A stretch of DNA of 64,000 bases, from assembly GCA_001295865.1 (NCBI GenBank), contig LJHW01000001.1, positions 62,001-126,000 of the forward strand. Reading direction: 5' to 3'. The notes below the pieces were generated by a model, which worked only from the letters and a program-made list of their open reading frames with translations, made no database searches and was not told where the DNA came from. Below are positions 1 through 9,554 of this stretch, piece by piece (the stretch's first letter is position 1; each line of letters starts with the position of its first letter). A program made the position numbers and the translations under genes. This DNA comes from a beta proteobacterium AAP65 (GTDB lineage Bacteria > Pseudomonadota > Gammaproteobacteria > Burkholderiales > Burkholderiaceae_C).

Positions 1-671
1 TCGCGCAGCAGCTCGCCCATCGAATGGGCCTCGTGCGGCAGGCGCCCGCTGAGCAGTTCGAACAACATCACGCCCAGGGCGTAAAGGTCGGTCGCGGGCG
101 TCGGCTTGTTGCCGGCCAACTGCTCGGGCGCCATGTACGACGGGGTGCCCAAGACCACGCCGGTGCCGGTCTGGGCAGCATCGGCGGCGTGTGCGATGCC
201 GAAGTCGGCGAGCTTGACGATGTTGCCCGGCAGATGCACCAGCACGTTGGCCGGCTTCAGGTCGCGGTGCACCACGCCATGGCGGTGCGCGTGCGCCACG
301 GCGGCGGCCATGCGGCTGCCAAGCGCCAGCACCAGGGCTTCGGGCAGGAGGCGGCTGAGGTGGGTGTAGCGGGAGAGGTCGTCACCCGGCACCAGTTCCA
401 TGGCCAACCAGGCCAACCGGCCTTCGATGCCTGCGCCGTGCACGGCGACGATGTCGGGGTGCACGAGGCGCTGCGCATTGCGCGCAGCGGTGATGAAGCC
501 CTCTTTCCAGGCAGCCTCGGCATCGCCCGTGGGCACCGCCGAAAGCTTCAAGGCCACCGGCGGCCCGCCGGCGCCTTCGGCCAGGTAGACCTCGCCAGCG
601 GCGCCACGCCCGAGGAGGCGCTGCAGGCGAAAGCCGGCGACGGTCTGGCCGAGACGCCAGCCTTCTTCCAT
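1..671 (-). CDS. Ser/Thr protein kinase, Hanks type (C-terminus cut by window edge)
   Basis: The reverse strand encodes the first 223 residues of a eukaryotic-like protein kinase that phosphorylates Ser/Thr on unknown partners. The glycine-rich loop GRGAAGEVYL is at residues 21-30, the ATP-anchoring lysine in VALKL at 42, the catalytic loop HRDLKPAN at 135-142, DFG at 156-158 and the APE motif at about 181-183. All key catalytic residues are present, so it should be active. Reading continues past base 1, so the C-terminal lobe and any membrane or sensor domain are not visible. I chose ATG at 671; it lies 10 bp beyond the stop of the upstream terC (stop ends at 682), suggesting one transcript. 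Substrate is unknown; family call is secure. Confidence 0.9.
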   Translation of the reverse strand, partial: MEEGWRLGQTVAGFRLQRLLGRGAAGEVYLAEGAGGPPVALKLSAVPTGDAEAAWKEGFITAARNAQRLVHPDIVAVHGAGIEGRLAWLAMELVPGDDLSRYTHLSRLLPEALVLALGSRMAAAVAHAHRHGVVHRDLKPANVLVHLPGNIVKLADFGIAHAADAAQTGTGVVLGTPSYMAPEQLAGNKPTPATDLYALGVMLFELLSGRLPHEAHSMGELLR

Positions 672-681
672 CAAGCTGGCG

Positions 682-1413
682 TCAGGCGGCGGCGCCAGCG
701 CGGCGGCGCTTCACCAACACACCGATGGCCAGCACCAGCAAGGCACCTGCCACGCCAGCGCTGTACTTCACGGCGCCGACCACCTCGGGCAGCTTGCCTT
801 CCACCAGCTCGCTGGCCAGCGGCATGTAGCCGACGATGGCGGGGTCGGTCACGGCCATCGTGCCGGCGATCCAGCCCAGCAGCATGCCGCCGGCCGTGAT
901 GATCAGCGGGAAGCGGTCCATCAGCTTGATGACCAGCTGGCTGCCCCAGACGATGATGGGAATGCTGACCAAGAGGCCGAAGATGACCAGCACCATCTGG
1001 TGTTCACCCGCGCCCTGCGCCGCGCCAGCGATGGCGATGACGTTGTCGACGCTCATCACAAGGTCGGCCACGATGATGGTCTTCACGGCGGCCCACAGCT
1101 TGTCAGATGCGCTGATGTCGCCATGGCCGTCTTCGTCGGGCGCCAGGAGCTTGACGCCGATCCACACCAACAGGATGGCGCCCACCAGCTTCAGGAAGGG
1201 GATGGCCAGCAGCGTGAGCGCGAAGAAGATGAGGACGACGCGCAGGATGATCGCGCCCGCGGTGCCCCAGATGATGCCCTTGGTGCGCTGCGCAGGCGGC
1301 AGCTTGCGGCAGGCCAGGGCGATGACCACGGCGTTGTCGCCACCCAGCAGGATGTCGATCATGATGATCTGGCCGACGGCGATCCAGAACGCGGGGTCAG
1401 TGAGCATGTCCAT
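682..1413 (-). CDS. TerC family integral membrane protein (YjbE-like metal exporter)
   Basis: A 243-residue polytopic inner-membrane protein of the TerC/YjbE group; characterised relatives export Mn2+ or supply metal to exoenzymes. About seven hydrophobic segments are visible. The two conserved acidic membrane motifs are LLGGDNAVVIA near residue 23 and VADLVMSVDNVIAIAG near residue 115, arranged as the usual inverted repeat, with a charged loop (APDEDGHGDIS) between halves. The start is ATG 1413; ATG 1407 is an alternative. I looked for a yybP-ykoY manganese riboswitch in the 142-nt leader and did not find its conserved core, so manganese specificity is inference from family only. It sits between sucD and the Ser/Thr kinase on the same strand. 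Confidence 0.85.
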   Translation of the reverse strand: MDMLTDPAFWIAVGQIIMIDILLGGDNAVVIALACRKLPPAQRTKGIIWGTAGAIILRVVLIFFALTLLAIPFLKLVGAILLVWIGVKLLAPDEDGHGDISASDKLWAAVKTIIVADLVMSVDNVIAIAGAAQGAGEHQMVLVIFGLLVSIPIIVWGSQLVIKLMDRFPLIITAGGMLLGWIAGTMAVTDPAIVGYMPLASELVEGKLPEVVGAVKYSAGVAGALLVLAIGVLVKRRRAGAAA

Positions 1414-1486
1414 GTACGGGTGGGCGCTTTCAGCAGGGGAACGGCGGCACCGGCAAAAGGCCCGGTGCGGATAGGCCCAAAAGTGT

Positions 1487-1540
1487 AGTCGGCGCCCCAG
1501 GGGCGCCGACTGTGGAAATTACGACCGCCCGCGCGGGCGG
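1487..1540 (-). terminator. Tandem hairpins after sucD, candidate terminator
   Basis: Two strong inverted repeats lie between sucD and terC. Bases 1525-1540 form a perfect 16-bp GC palindrome (ccgcccgcgcgggcgg). Bases 1487-1498 and 1500-1511 form perfect 12-bp arms (agtcggcgcccc and its complement) around one base. Neither is followed by a clean T-run on the minus strand, so factor-independent termination is only likely. A third weaker hairpin (gcaccgg/ccggtgc, around 1448-1469) lies in the terC leader. Confidence 0.5.
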
Positions 1541-1555
1541 CCGAGACCGGCTAGA

Positions 1556-2449
1556 TCAGAGCAGCGCCTTGAGCAGGCGCGCCATCTCGCTGGGGTTGCG
1601 CGTGACGGTGAAACCGCACTCTTCCATGATGGCGAGCTTGGCGTCGGCCGTGTCGGCACCGCCGCTGATCAGCGCGCCGGCGTGGCCCATGCGCTTGCCC
1701 GGGGGCGCGGTCACACCGGCGATGAAACCCACCACCGGCTTTTTCATGTTCGCCTTCACCCAGCGGGCGGCGTCGGCTTCGTCGGGGCCGCCGATCTCGC
1801 CGATCATGATGACGGCGTCGGTGTCCGGGTCGTCGTTGAAGGCCTTCATCACGTCGATGTGCTTCAGGCCGTTGATGGGGTCGCCACCGATGCCGACGGC
1901 GCTGCTCTGGCCCAGGCCGATCTCGGTGAGTTGCGCCACGGCTTCATAGGTCAGCGTGCCCGAACGGCTGACCACGCCGATGCGGCCCTTGCGGTGGATG
2001 TGGCCGGGCATGATGCCGATCTTGATCTCTTCGGGCGTGATGAGGCCGGGGCAGTTCGGGCCCAGCAGCAGCGTCTTCTTGCCACCGGCGGCTTCCTTGG
2101 CCTTCATCTTGTTGCGCACGTCGAGCATGTCGCGCACGGGGATGCCTTCGGTGATGCAGATGGCCAGGTCGAGGTCGGCTTCCACGGCTTCCCAGATGGC
2201 GGCGGCGGCGCCGGCCGGCGGCACGTAGATCACGCTGACGGTAGCGCCGGTCTCGCTCTTGGCTTCCTTGACGCTGGCGTAGATGGGGATGTCGCTGAAC
2301 TTCTCGCCGGCCTTCTTCGGGTTCACGCCAGCGACAAAAGCCGCCTTGCCGTTGGCGTAGGCCTGGCAGCCCAGGGTGTGGAACTGGCCGGTCTTGCCGG
2401 TGATGCCTTGCGTGATGACGCGGGTGTCTTTGTTGATGAAGATGGACAT
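1556..2449 (-). CDS. sucD: Succinyl-CoA synthetase alpha subunit
   Basis: SucD (297 aa) with SucC interconverts succinyl-CoA and succinate, making ATP or GTP in the TCA cycle. The N-terminal CoA-binding Rossmann region includes [12 protein letters not shown] near residue 13. The phosphorylated histidine is in the motif [11 protein letters not shown], at about residue 256. The ATG at 2449 gives the family N-terminus [12 protein letters not shown]. It follows sucC by 15 bp on the same strand, forming the usual sucCD operon; hairpins just downstream (1487-1540) may end the message. Length matches the family. Confidence 0.98.
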   Translation of the reverse strand: MSIFINKDTRVITQGITGKTGQFHTLGCQAYANGKAAFVAGVNPKKAGEKFSDIPIYASVKEAKSETGATVSVIYVPPAGAAAAIWEAVEADLDLAICITEGIPVRDMLDVRNKMKAKEAAGGKKTLLLGPNCPGLITPEEIKIGIMPGHIHRKGRIGVVSRSGTLTYEAVAQLTEIGLGQSSAVGIGGDPINGLKHIDVMKAFNDDPDTDAVIMIGEIGGPDEADAARWVKANMKKPVVGFIAGVTAPPGKRMGHAGALISGGADTADAKLAIMEECGFTVTRNPSEMARLLKALL

Positions 2450-2464
2450 GTCTTGTTCTCCGGG

Positions 2465-3625
<1,161 letters not shown>

Positions 3626-3671
3626 GGGGAGGGCTCCTCTTCGCTCGCGCGGTCTGTCGTCGGGAAACGGG

Positions 3672-4232
3672 TCAAACGCTGGACGCGGCTTGCGCCCAGC
3701 GGGGGTAGAACTGGGCCACCACGGGGCCGTCGCTGCGCAAGGCATGGCAGCGGTCGATCTGGAAGGGCCGGCTCGCGCCTTCGCTGTCGCCCCGGGTGTC
3801 GATCACTTCACCGGCGAAAGCCTGCACCACGGCGGTGGGCAGCACCTGGGCCAGTTCGGTGATGTGGGTGCAGCCAAGAACGCCGCCCACGCGGTCGCGC
3901 AGGCGCAGGCGGAAGTGGTCCATCAGGTTCAAGCCGACCAGCCGCGCGTAGATGTCGCCATGCGCGTTGCATTGGCCGGTGTAAGGCATCCAGCGGGTTT
4001 CGGAGCCGGCCTCGACGATGTCCATGCGGCTGTTCACCACCAGGCGCAGCAGCATCTCGTGGATGGGCACACCGGCCGGGCGCGGACCGCTGCCGAGTTG
4101 GGTGGTGCGGGTCTTGGTGTCGGTGAGCGTGGCATCCACTTCCCACAAGCCATCGCCACGTGCATAGACCTGCACGTCGATCTGACGGCGGTGCTTCAGC
4201 TGGCGTTGGGCCGCCGCTTGTGGGAGGGTCAT
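3672..4232 (-). CDS. DUF2889 domain protein
   Basis: A 186-residue soluble protein matching the DUF2889 family, common in Burkholderiales but without an assigned reaction. Features seen are a basic N-terminus ([12 protein letters not shown]), an acidic central strand [15 protein letters not shown] segment near residue 33, a conserved [12 protein letters not shown] stretch near residue 55, and a GCTHITEL motif near residue 120, where Cys and His could bind a metal or ligand. No signal peptide or membrane segment. It starts 131 bp after recX and lies upstream of sucC on the same strand, with no functional link evident. Confidence 0.8.
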   Translation of the reverse strand: MTLPQAAAQRQLKHRRQIDVQVYARGDGLWEVDATLTDTKTRTTQLGSGPRPAGVPIHEMLLRLVVNSRMDIVEAGSETRWMPYTGQCNAHGDIYARLVGLNLMDHFRLRLRDRVGGVLGCTHITELAQVLPTAVVQAFAGEVIDTRGDSEGASRPFQIDRCHALRSDGPVVAQFYPRWAQAASSV

Positions 4233-4363
4233 GGGGGGACTTCGGAGGCAGACGCTGCAGGGCGCTGAAGCAGCGCGGCGGCGAATTTAGCATGCGGCGC
4301 TGCAGCAAAAACTTACAGCAGGGCTCGAAGTGCACGGTCGTGCGAAAAGAGCGCGCGCTGGCT

Positions 4364-4840
4364 TCAGCCGTCTGCGTCGTCGCCAGCGCCGCGCACCACA
4401 CGCTGGATGACCTCGGCCTCGAAGCCGCGGCCGGCGAGAAAACGCATTTGTTTGGCGCGCTCGGCGGCGTCGGCCGGCGGCTCGCCGAAACGGCGGCGCC
4501 AGACCTCCAGCGCACGCTCGTACTCGGTGGCCCGTGCCTGCTGCAGGGTGCTGGCCACCAGCGCTGGCGCCAGGCCCTTGTGCTGCAAGGTCTGCCTCAG
4601 GCGCCGCACGCCATGGCGGCGCCCCTGGCCCTGGAGCACCGACTCGGCCGTGCGCTCTTCGCTCAGCAAGCCCTTGGCCGCCAGATCATCCAGCGCAGCC
4701 GCAATCTGCGCCGCAGCGGTGGCCTCGTCGGTGTCTTGCACGTGCCTCCCGAGCTTGCGCTCGAGTTCGGCGCGAGAGTGTTCTCGCTGCGCCAAATGGC
4801 GCAGCGCCCTGCCCTTGACCGACAGCGCGCCGAAACCCAC
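4364..4840 (-). CDS. recX: Regulatory protein RecX
   Basis: RecX (158 aa) binds RecA filaments and limits strand exchange and co-protease activity. The sequence shows the three-helix repeat layout of the family: a first repeat near [20 protein letters not shown] (residues 10-29), a second near [16 protein letters not shown], and a third near [17 protein letters not shown] at the C-terminus. It begins 29 bp after the recA stop on the same strand, the standard recA-recX arrangement, and should be co-induced with recA in the SOS response by readthrough. Confidence 0.93.
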   Translation of the reverse strand: MGFGALSVKGRALRHLAQREHSRAELERKLGRHVQDTDEATAAAQIAAALDDLAAKGLLSEERTAESVLQGQGRRHGVRRLRQTLQHKGLAPALVASTLQQARATEYERALEVWRRRFGEPPADAAERAKQMRFLAGRGFEAEVIQRVVRGAGDDADG

Positions 4841-4869
4841 GCCTGCCTGCAGACAGGAACGTCTGGGCC

Positions 4870-5907
<1,038 letters not shown>

Positions 5908-5932
5908 GCTGGGTTCTCCTCGGTTGGCCGTG

Positions 5933-5963
5933 ATTATGCCGCCAAGACTGGATATGCGTACAG
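5933..5963 (-). promoter_or_regulatory. recA promoter with LexA-like SOS box
   Basis: On the minus strand bases 5963-5948 read CTGTACGCATATCCAG, that is CTGT-N8-CCAG, one base from the LexA consensus CTGT-N8-ACAG. A -10 element CATAAT lies at 5938-5933. The box covers the expected -35 position, so bound LexA would block RNA polymerase. The recA start is at 5907. Confidence 0.75.
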
Positions 5964-6118
5964 TTCTTTTGGGGTAACTCCGTGGGGGCACCCGGCCGAG
6001 GGAGCCGCAGCATAGATGCTGATCAAGGCGGGCTCAGGCCGGCTGCCTAGAATTTCTGAACAGCCAGGCAAGCCGCCGGACACAGGTACGCCGCACGTGC
6101 CGCCAAGGAGACAAGGTC

Positions 6119-6790
6119 ATGCGCATCCTCATTGCCGAAGACGACCAGGTACTGGCCGATGGACTGCTGCGTTCGCTGCGCGCCGGGGGCTATGCGGTCG
6201 ACCAGGTGGGTACGGGCAACGAGGCCGATGCGGCCATCGCAGGCCACGAGTTCGATCTGGTCATCCTCGATCTGGGCCTGCCCAAGATGCACGGCTTCGA
6301 GGTGCTGCGCAAGATGCGGGCGCGCGGCAGCAGCGTGCCCGTGCTCATCCTCACCGCGGCCGACAGCGTGGAGCAGCGCGTCAAGGGGCTGGACTTGGGC
6401 GCTGATGACTACATGGCCAAGCCCTTTTCGCTGCAGGAATTGGAAGCGCGCGTGCGGGCGCTCACGCGCCGCGGCTTGGGCACTGCCAGCAGCGTGCTGA
6501 AACACGGGCCGCTGACCTTCGATGCCACCGGCCGCGTGGCCTACCTCAACGACCAGATGGTCGAGCTGAGCGCGCGTGAGCTCAGCCTGCTGGAAGTGCT
6601 GCTGCAACGTGCAGGCCGCCTTGTCAGCAAGGACCAGTTGGTGGAACGCCTGTGCGAGTGGGGCGAAGAGGTGAGCAACAACGCCATCGAGGTCTACATC
6701 CACCGGCTGCGCAAGAAGATCGAGCAGGGCCCGGTGCGCATCGCCACCGTGCGCGGTCTGGGCTACTGCCTGGAAAAGATCGCGGCCTGA
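6119..6790 (+). CDS. OmpR/PhoB-type response regulator (TctD/QseB-like)
   Basis: A 223-residue DNA-binding response regulator. The receiver domain (residues 1-112) has the acidic pocket EDD at 7-9, phospho-acceptor Asp51 in VILDLGLP, the Thr in LILTAAD, and the Lys in MAKPFS. A winged-helix Trans_reg_C domain (about 125-220) ends in the typical RGLGYCLEK. A good ribosome site (aaggagacaagg) precedes ATG 6119. The sensor kinase follows after 1 bp. The pair resembles TctD/TctE (tricarboxylate uptake) and QseB/QseC; which ligand it answers to cannot be read from sequence. A TAGAAT box at 6048-6053 is a candidate -10. Confidence 0.92.
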   Translation: MRILIAEDDQVLADGLLRSLRAGGYAVDQVGTGNEADAAIAGHEFDLVILDLGLPKMHGFEVLRKMRARGSSVPVLILTAADSVEQRVKGLDLGADDYMAKPFSLQELEARVRALTRRGLGTASSVLKHGPLTFDATGRVAYLNDQMVELSARELSLLEVLLQRAGRLVSKDQLVERLCEWGEEVSNNAIEVYIHRLRKKIEQGPVRIATVRGLGYCLEKIAA

Positions 6791-6791
6791 C

Positions 6792-8402
6792 TTGGCCGAA
6801 GCCGCCCCGGTCGCCCCCATCACGGCCCCGCAAGACGCGCGGCCGGCAGCGGCACCCGCCGCAGCCCCTTACCGCGAGCAGCGCTCTCTGTTCGGCGAGA
6901 TCCTCGACTGGATGCTCGCCCCGCTGCTGCTGCTGTGGCCCATGAGTCTGGGCCTGACCTGGGTGGTGGCACAGTCCATTGCCGCGCGTCCCTACGACCG
7001 AGAACTGGCCGATGCCGCGCGGGCGCTGGCGCGCCAGGCCACGGTGCAGACCTCTACCGTCGATCTGCCCGTGGGCAGCGTGCGGGCCGAGCTTGAGCGC
7101 GCCGCCGCCACGCTCAAGCGCGACGACGACGACGACCGCAGCTACTACCAGGTGCTGGGCCGCCGTGGCGAACTGCTGGCGGGCGAGGCCGCGCTGGCTG
7201 TGCCCACCGAGCCCGGCGGCGAGACCACGCCGGTGCCGGAAGGCGGCGTGCGCTTTCGCGACGACACCATCGGCGACGAGCCCGTGCGCGTGGCCTACCT
7301 GTGGCTGCCGCCCGCGCCCGGCGACACGCGCAGTGAAGCGCTGGTGCAGGTGGCCGAGACACTGGGCAAACGCAGCAAGCTGGCCACCGAGATCATCAAG
7401 GGCGTGATCCTGCCGCAGTTCATCATCCTGCCGCTGGCGGTGCTGCTGGTGTGGTTTGCACTCACGCGCGGCATCCGGCCGCTGGCCGAACTGCAGCAGC
7501 GCATCCGCAAGCGCGAGAGCACCGATCTTTCGCCCATCCCCGATGGCGACGTGCCCGACGAAGTGGCGCCGCTGGTGGGCGCCATCAACGACCTGCTGCA
7601 GCGCCTGGACAAGACGATCGCCACACAACGCCACTTTCTCGCCGACGCGGCGCACCAGCTCAAGACGCCACTGGCCGGTTTGCGCATGCAGGCCGAACTG
7701 GCCGCGCGCGAGATCGACAGCGGCCGTGGCGACCCGGCCTCGATGAAACACACGCTGCGGCAGATCGCGCTCAGCACGCAGCGCGCCGCGCATATGGTCA
7801 ACCAGCTGCTGGCGATGGCGCGCGCCGAAGACACCGGCCAGACAGCCCGCCACCAGGACGTGGACCTCGCGGCCATCACCCGCGCTGTGGTGCGCGATTT
7901 CGTGCCACGCGCCATCGAGCGGCGCATCGACCTCGGCTATGAAGGCCCGGCCGATGCCGACGCCGCTGGCGAGGGCGCGCCGCAGAAACCTGGGGCCACG
8001 CGCCTGCGCGCCGAGCCGGTGCTGCTGAGCGAGATGGTGCGCAACCTCGTCGACAACGCGCTGCAGTACACGCCGCAAGGCGGCACGGTCACCGCGCGTG
8101 TGCTCACCGACCCCTTCGGTCAGGTGGTGGTGCTGCAGGTGGAAGACACCGGCCCTGGCATCGCACCGGCCGAACGCGAGGCGGTTTTCCGTCCCTTCTA
8201 CCGCGCCCTGGGCACGCAGGTCGACGGCAGCGGCCTGGGCCTGGCCATCGTGGCCGAGGTGGCGCAGCGCCATGGTGCCGACATCACCGTCACCGATGCC
8301 CGCCCGCGCCCCAGCATGGGTGGCGCGCCGGGCACCACCCCCGGAGCGCTTTTCACCGTGCGCTTTCCGCTGGCTGCGGCGGCAGCCGCGCCGGCGTCAT
8401 GA
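6792..8402 (+). CDS. Sensor histidine kinase (TctE/QseC-like)
   Basis: A 536-residue inner-membrane kinase paired with the preceding regulator. It has one membrane segment near residues 40-60 (WMLAPLLLLWPMSLGLTW), a periplasmic 2CSK-type sensor region to about 200, a second membrane segment near 205-225 (FIILPLAVLLVWFALT), a HAMP-like linker, the H-box with His288 in DAAHQLKTPLAG, N-box LVDNALQYTPQGG, and G-boxes VEDTGPGIAP and GSGLGLAIV. The start is TTG 6792, one base after the regulator stop; the next ATG (6912) would cut into the first membrane segment. Its 3' end overlaps the rodA 3' end by 6 bp (convergent). Confidence 0.92.
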   Translation: MAEAAPVAPITAPQDARPAAAPAAAPYREQRSLFGEILDWMLAPLLLLWPMSLGLTWVVAQSIAARPYDRELADAARALARQATVQTSTVDLPVGSVRAELERAAATLKRDDDDDRSYYQVLGRRGELLAGEAALAVPTEPGGETTPVPEGGVRFRDDTIGDEPVRVAYLWLPPAPGDTRSEALVQVAETLGKRSKLATEIIKGVILPQFIILPLAVLLVWFALTRGIRPLAELQQRIRKRESTDLSPIPDGDVPDEVAPLVGAINDLLQRLDKTIATQRHFLADAAHQLKTPLAGLRMQAELAAREIDSGRGDPASMKHTLRQIALSTQRAAHMVNQLLAMARAEDTGQTARHQDVDLAAITRAVVRDFVPRAIERRIDLGYEGPADADAAGEGAPQKPGATRLRAEPVLLSEMVRNLVDNALQYTPQGGTVTARVLTDPFGQVVVLQVEDTGPGIAPAEREAVFRPFYRALGTQVDGSGLGLAIVAEVAQRHGADITVTDARPRPSMGGAPGTTPGALFTVRFPLAAAAAAPAS

Positions 8403-9554
8403 CTGCATAAGGCGGCGGCTGCGCGCAACGGACATCAAGATGCCCAGCCCCAGCCCCAGCGACACCATCGCTGTGCCGCCGTAGCTGACGAAAGGCAAGG
8501 GCACACCCACAACGGGCAGGATGCCGCTGACCATGCCCATGTTGACAAAGGCGTAGGTGAAGAAGCTCAAGCTCACCGCGCCGGCCAACAGCCGCGTGAA
8601 GACCGTCGGTGCCTCGGCAGCGATCATCAGGCCGCGGAAGATGAGGAAGGTGAAAGCCGCCAGCAGCACCAGCACACCCGCCAGGCCGAACTCTTCGCTG
8701 AAGGCCGCGAAGATGAAGTCGGTGGTGCGTTCGGGAATGAACTCCAGGTGTGTCTGCGTGCCTTGCATGAACCCCTTGCCGCCGAGCCCGCCCGAGCCGA
8801 TGGCGATCATCCCCTGGATGATGTGGAAGCCCTTGCCCAAGGGGTCGCGCGTGGGGTCGAGCAGCGTGCAGACGCGGCTGCGCTGGTACTCGCGCAGCAC
8901 CGGCCACTCCACGCCGGGCTGGCAGATGGTGTCGCCCGTCAGCACGATGGCCAGCAGGCCCAAGGCGCCGATCACCAGCGCCGGGATCACCAGCTTCCAG
9001 CTCAGCCCCGCGAAGAACATCACGTAGAGACCACTGCCCAGGATCAGCAGCGAGGTGCCCAGGTCGGGCTGCTTGGCCACCATCATCACCGGCACACCCA
9101 CCAGCAGGCCGGCGATGGCGAAATCGGGCACACGCAGCTGGCCTTCGCGCTTCTGGAACCACCAGGCCATCATCAGCGGCATCGCGATCTTCATGATCTC
9201 GCTGGGCTGGATGACCATGAAGCCGATGTTCAGCCAGCGCTCGGCACCCTTGCGCGTGATGCCGAACATCGCCGTGGCCACGAGCAGCACCAGCCCCGCC
9301 ACGTACAGCGGCACGGCCAGCTGCTGCAGCTTCTGCGGCGGCACCTGCGCCACCACGAACAGCACGGCCAGCGCGAGCAGCATGTTGCGGCCGTGGTCGA
9401 CGAAGCGCGTGCCGTGGTCGTAGCCGGCCGAGTACATGGCCACCAGGCCGATGGCCGCCAGCAGCGCGATGGCCACGCTCAACGGGCCGTCGAAACCGCT
9501 GAACACCCGGCGCAGCAGCAGCCAGGGCGAAGGCCGCTCGAAGACGGCGTTCAT
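8397..9554 (-). CDS. rodA: Peptidoglycan glycosyltransferase RodA
   Basis: RodA (385 aa), a SEDS-family polymerase, extends lateral-wall glycan strands from lipid II together with PBP2. About ten membrane helices are visible. Conserved SEDS signatures include the WLNIGFMVIQPSEIMKIAMP segment near residues 127-146, the KQPDLGTSLLI loop, and the ERTTDFIFAAFSEEFG periplasmic loop with its acidic residues near 275. ATG 9554 overlaps the mrdA stop by 4 bp, so the two are translationally coupled. Last gene of mreB-mreC-mreD-mrdA-rodA. Confidence 0.97.
   Translation of the reverse strand: MNAVFERPSPWLLLRRVFSGFDGPLSVAIALLAAIGLVAMYSAGYDHGTRFVDHGRNMLLALAVLFVVAQVPPQKLQQLAVPLYVAGLVLLVATAMFGITRKGAERWLNIGFMVIQPSEIMKIAMPLMMAWWFQKREGQLRVPDFAIAGLLVGVPVMMVAKQPDLGTSLLILGSGLYVMFFAGLSWKLVIPALVIGALGLLAIVLTGDTICQPGVEWPVLREYQRSRVCTLLDPTRDPLGKGFHIIQGMIAIGSGGLGGKGFMQGTQTHLEFIPERTTDFIFAAFSEEFGLAGVLVLLAAFTFLIFRGLMIAAEAPTVFTRLLAGAVSLSFFTYAFVNMGMVSGILPVVGVPLPFVSYGGTAMVSLGLGLGILMSVARSRRLMQS

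Noticed and set aside
1414-1486. Possible manganese (yybP-ykoY) riboswitch before terC
   Set aside because: A hairpin is present, but I could not find the conserved core of that riboswitch on either strand.
6624-8273. 549-codon minus-strand frame
   Set aside because: It is antisense to the TctE-like kinase, whose H, N and G boxes are all intact.
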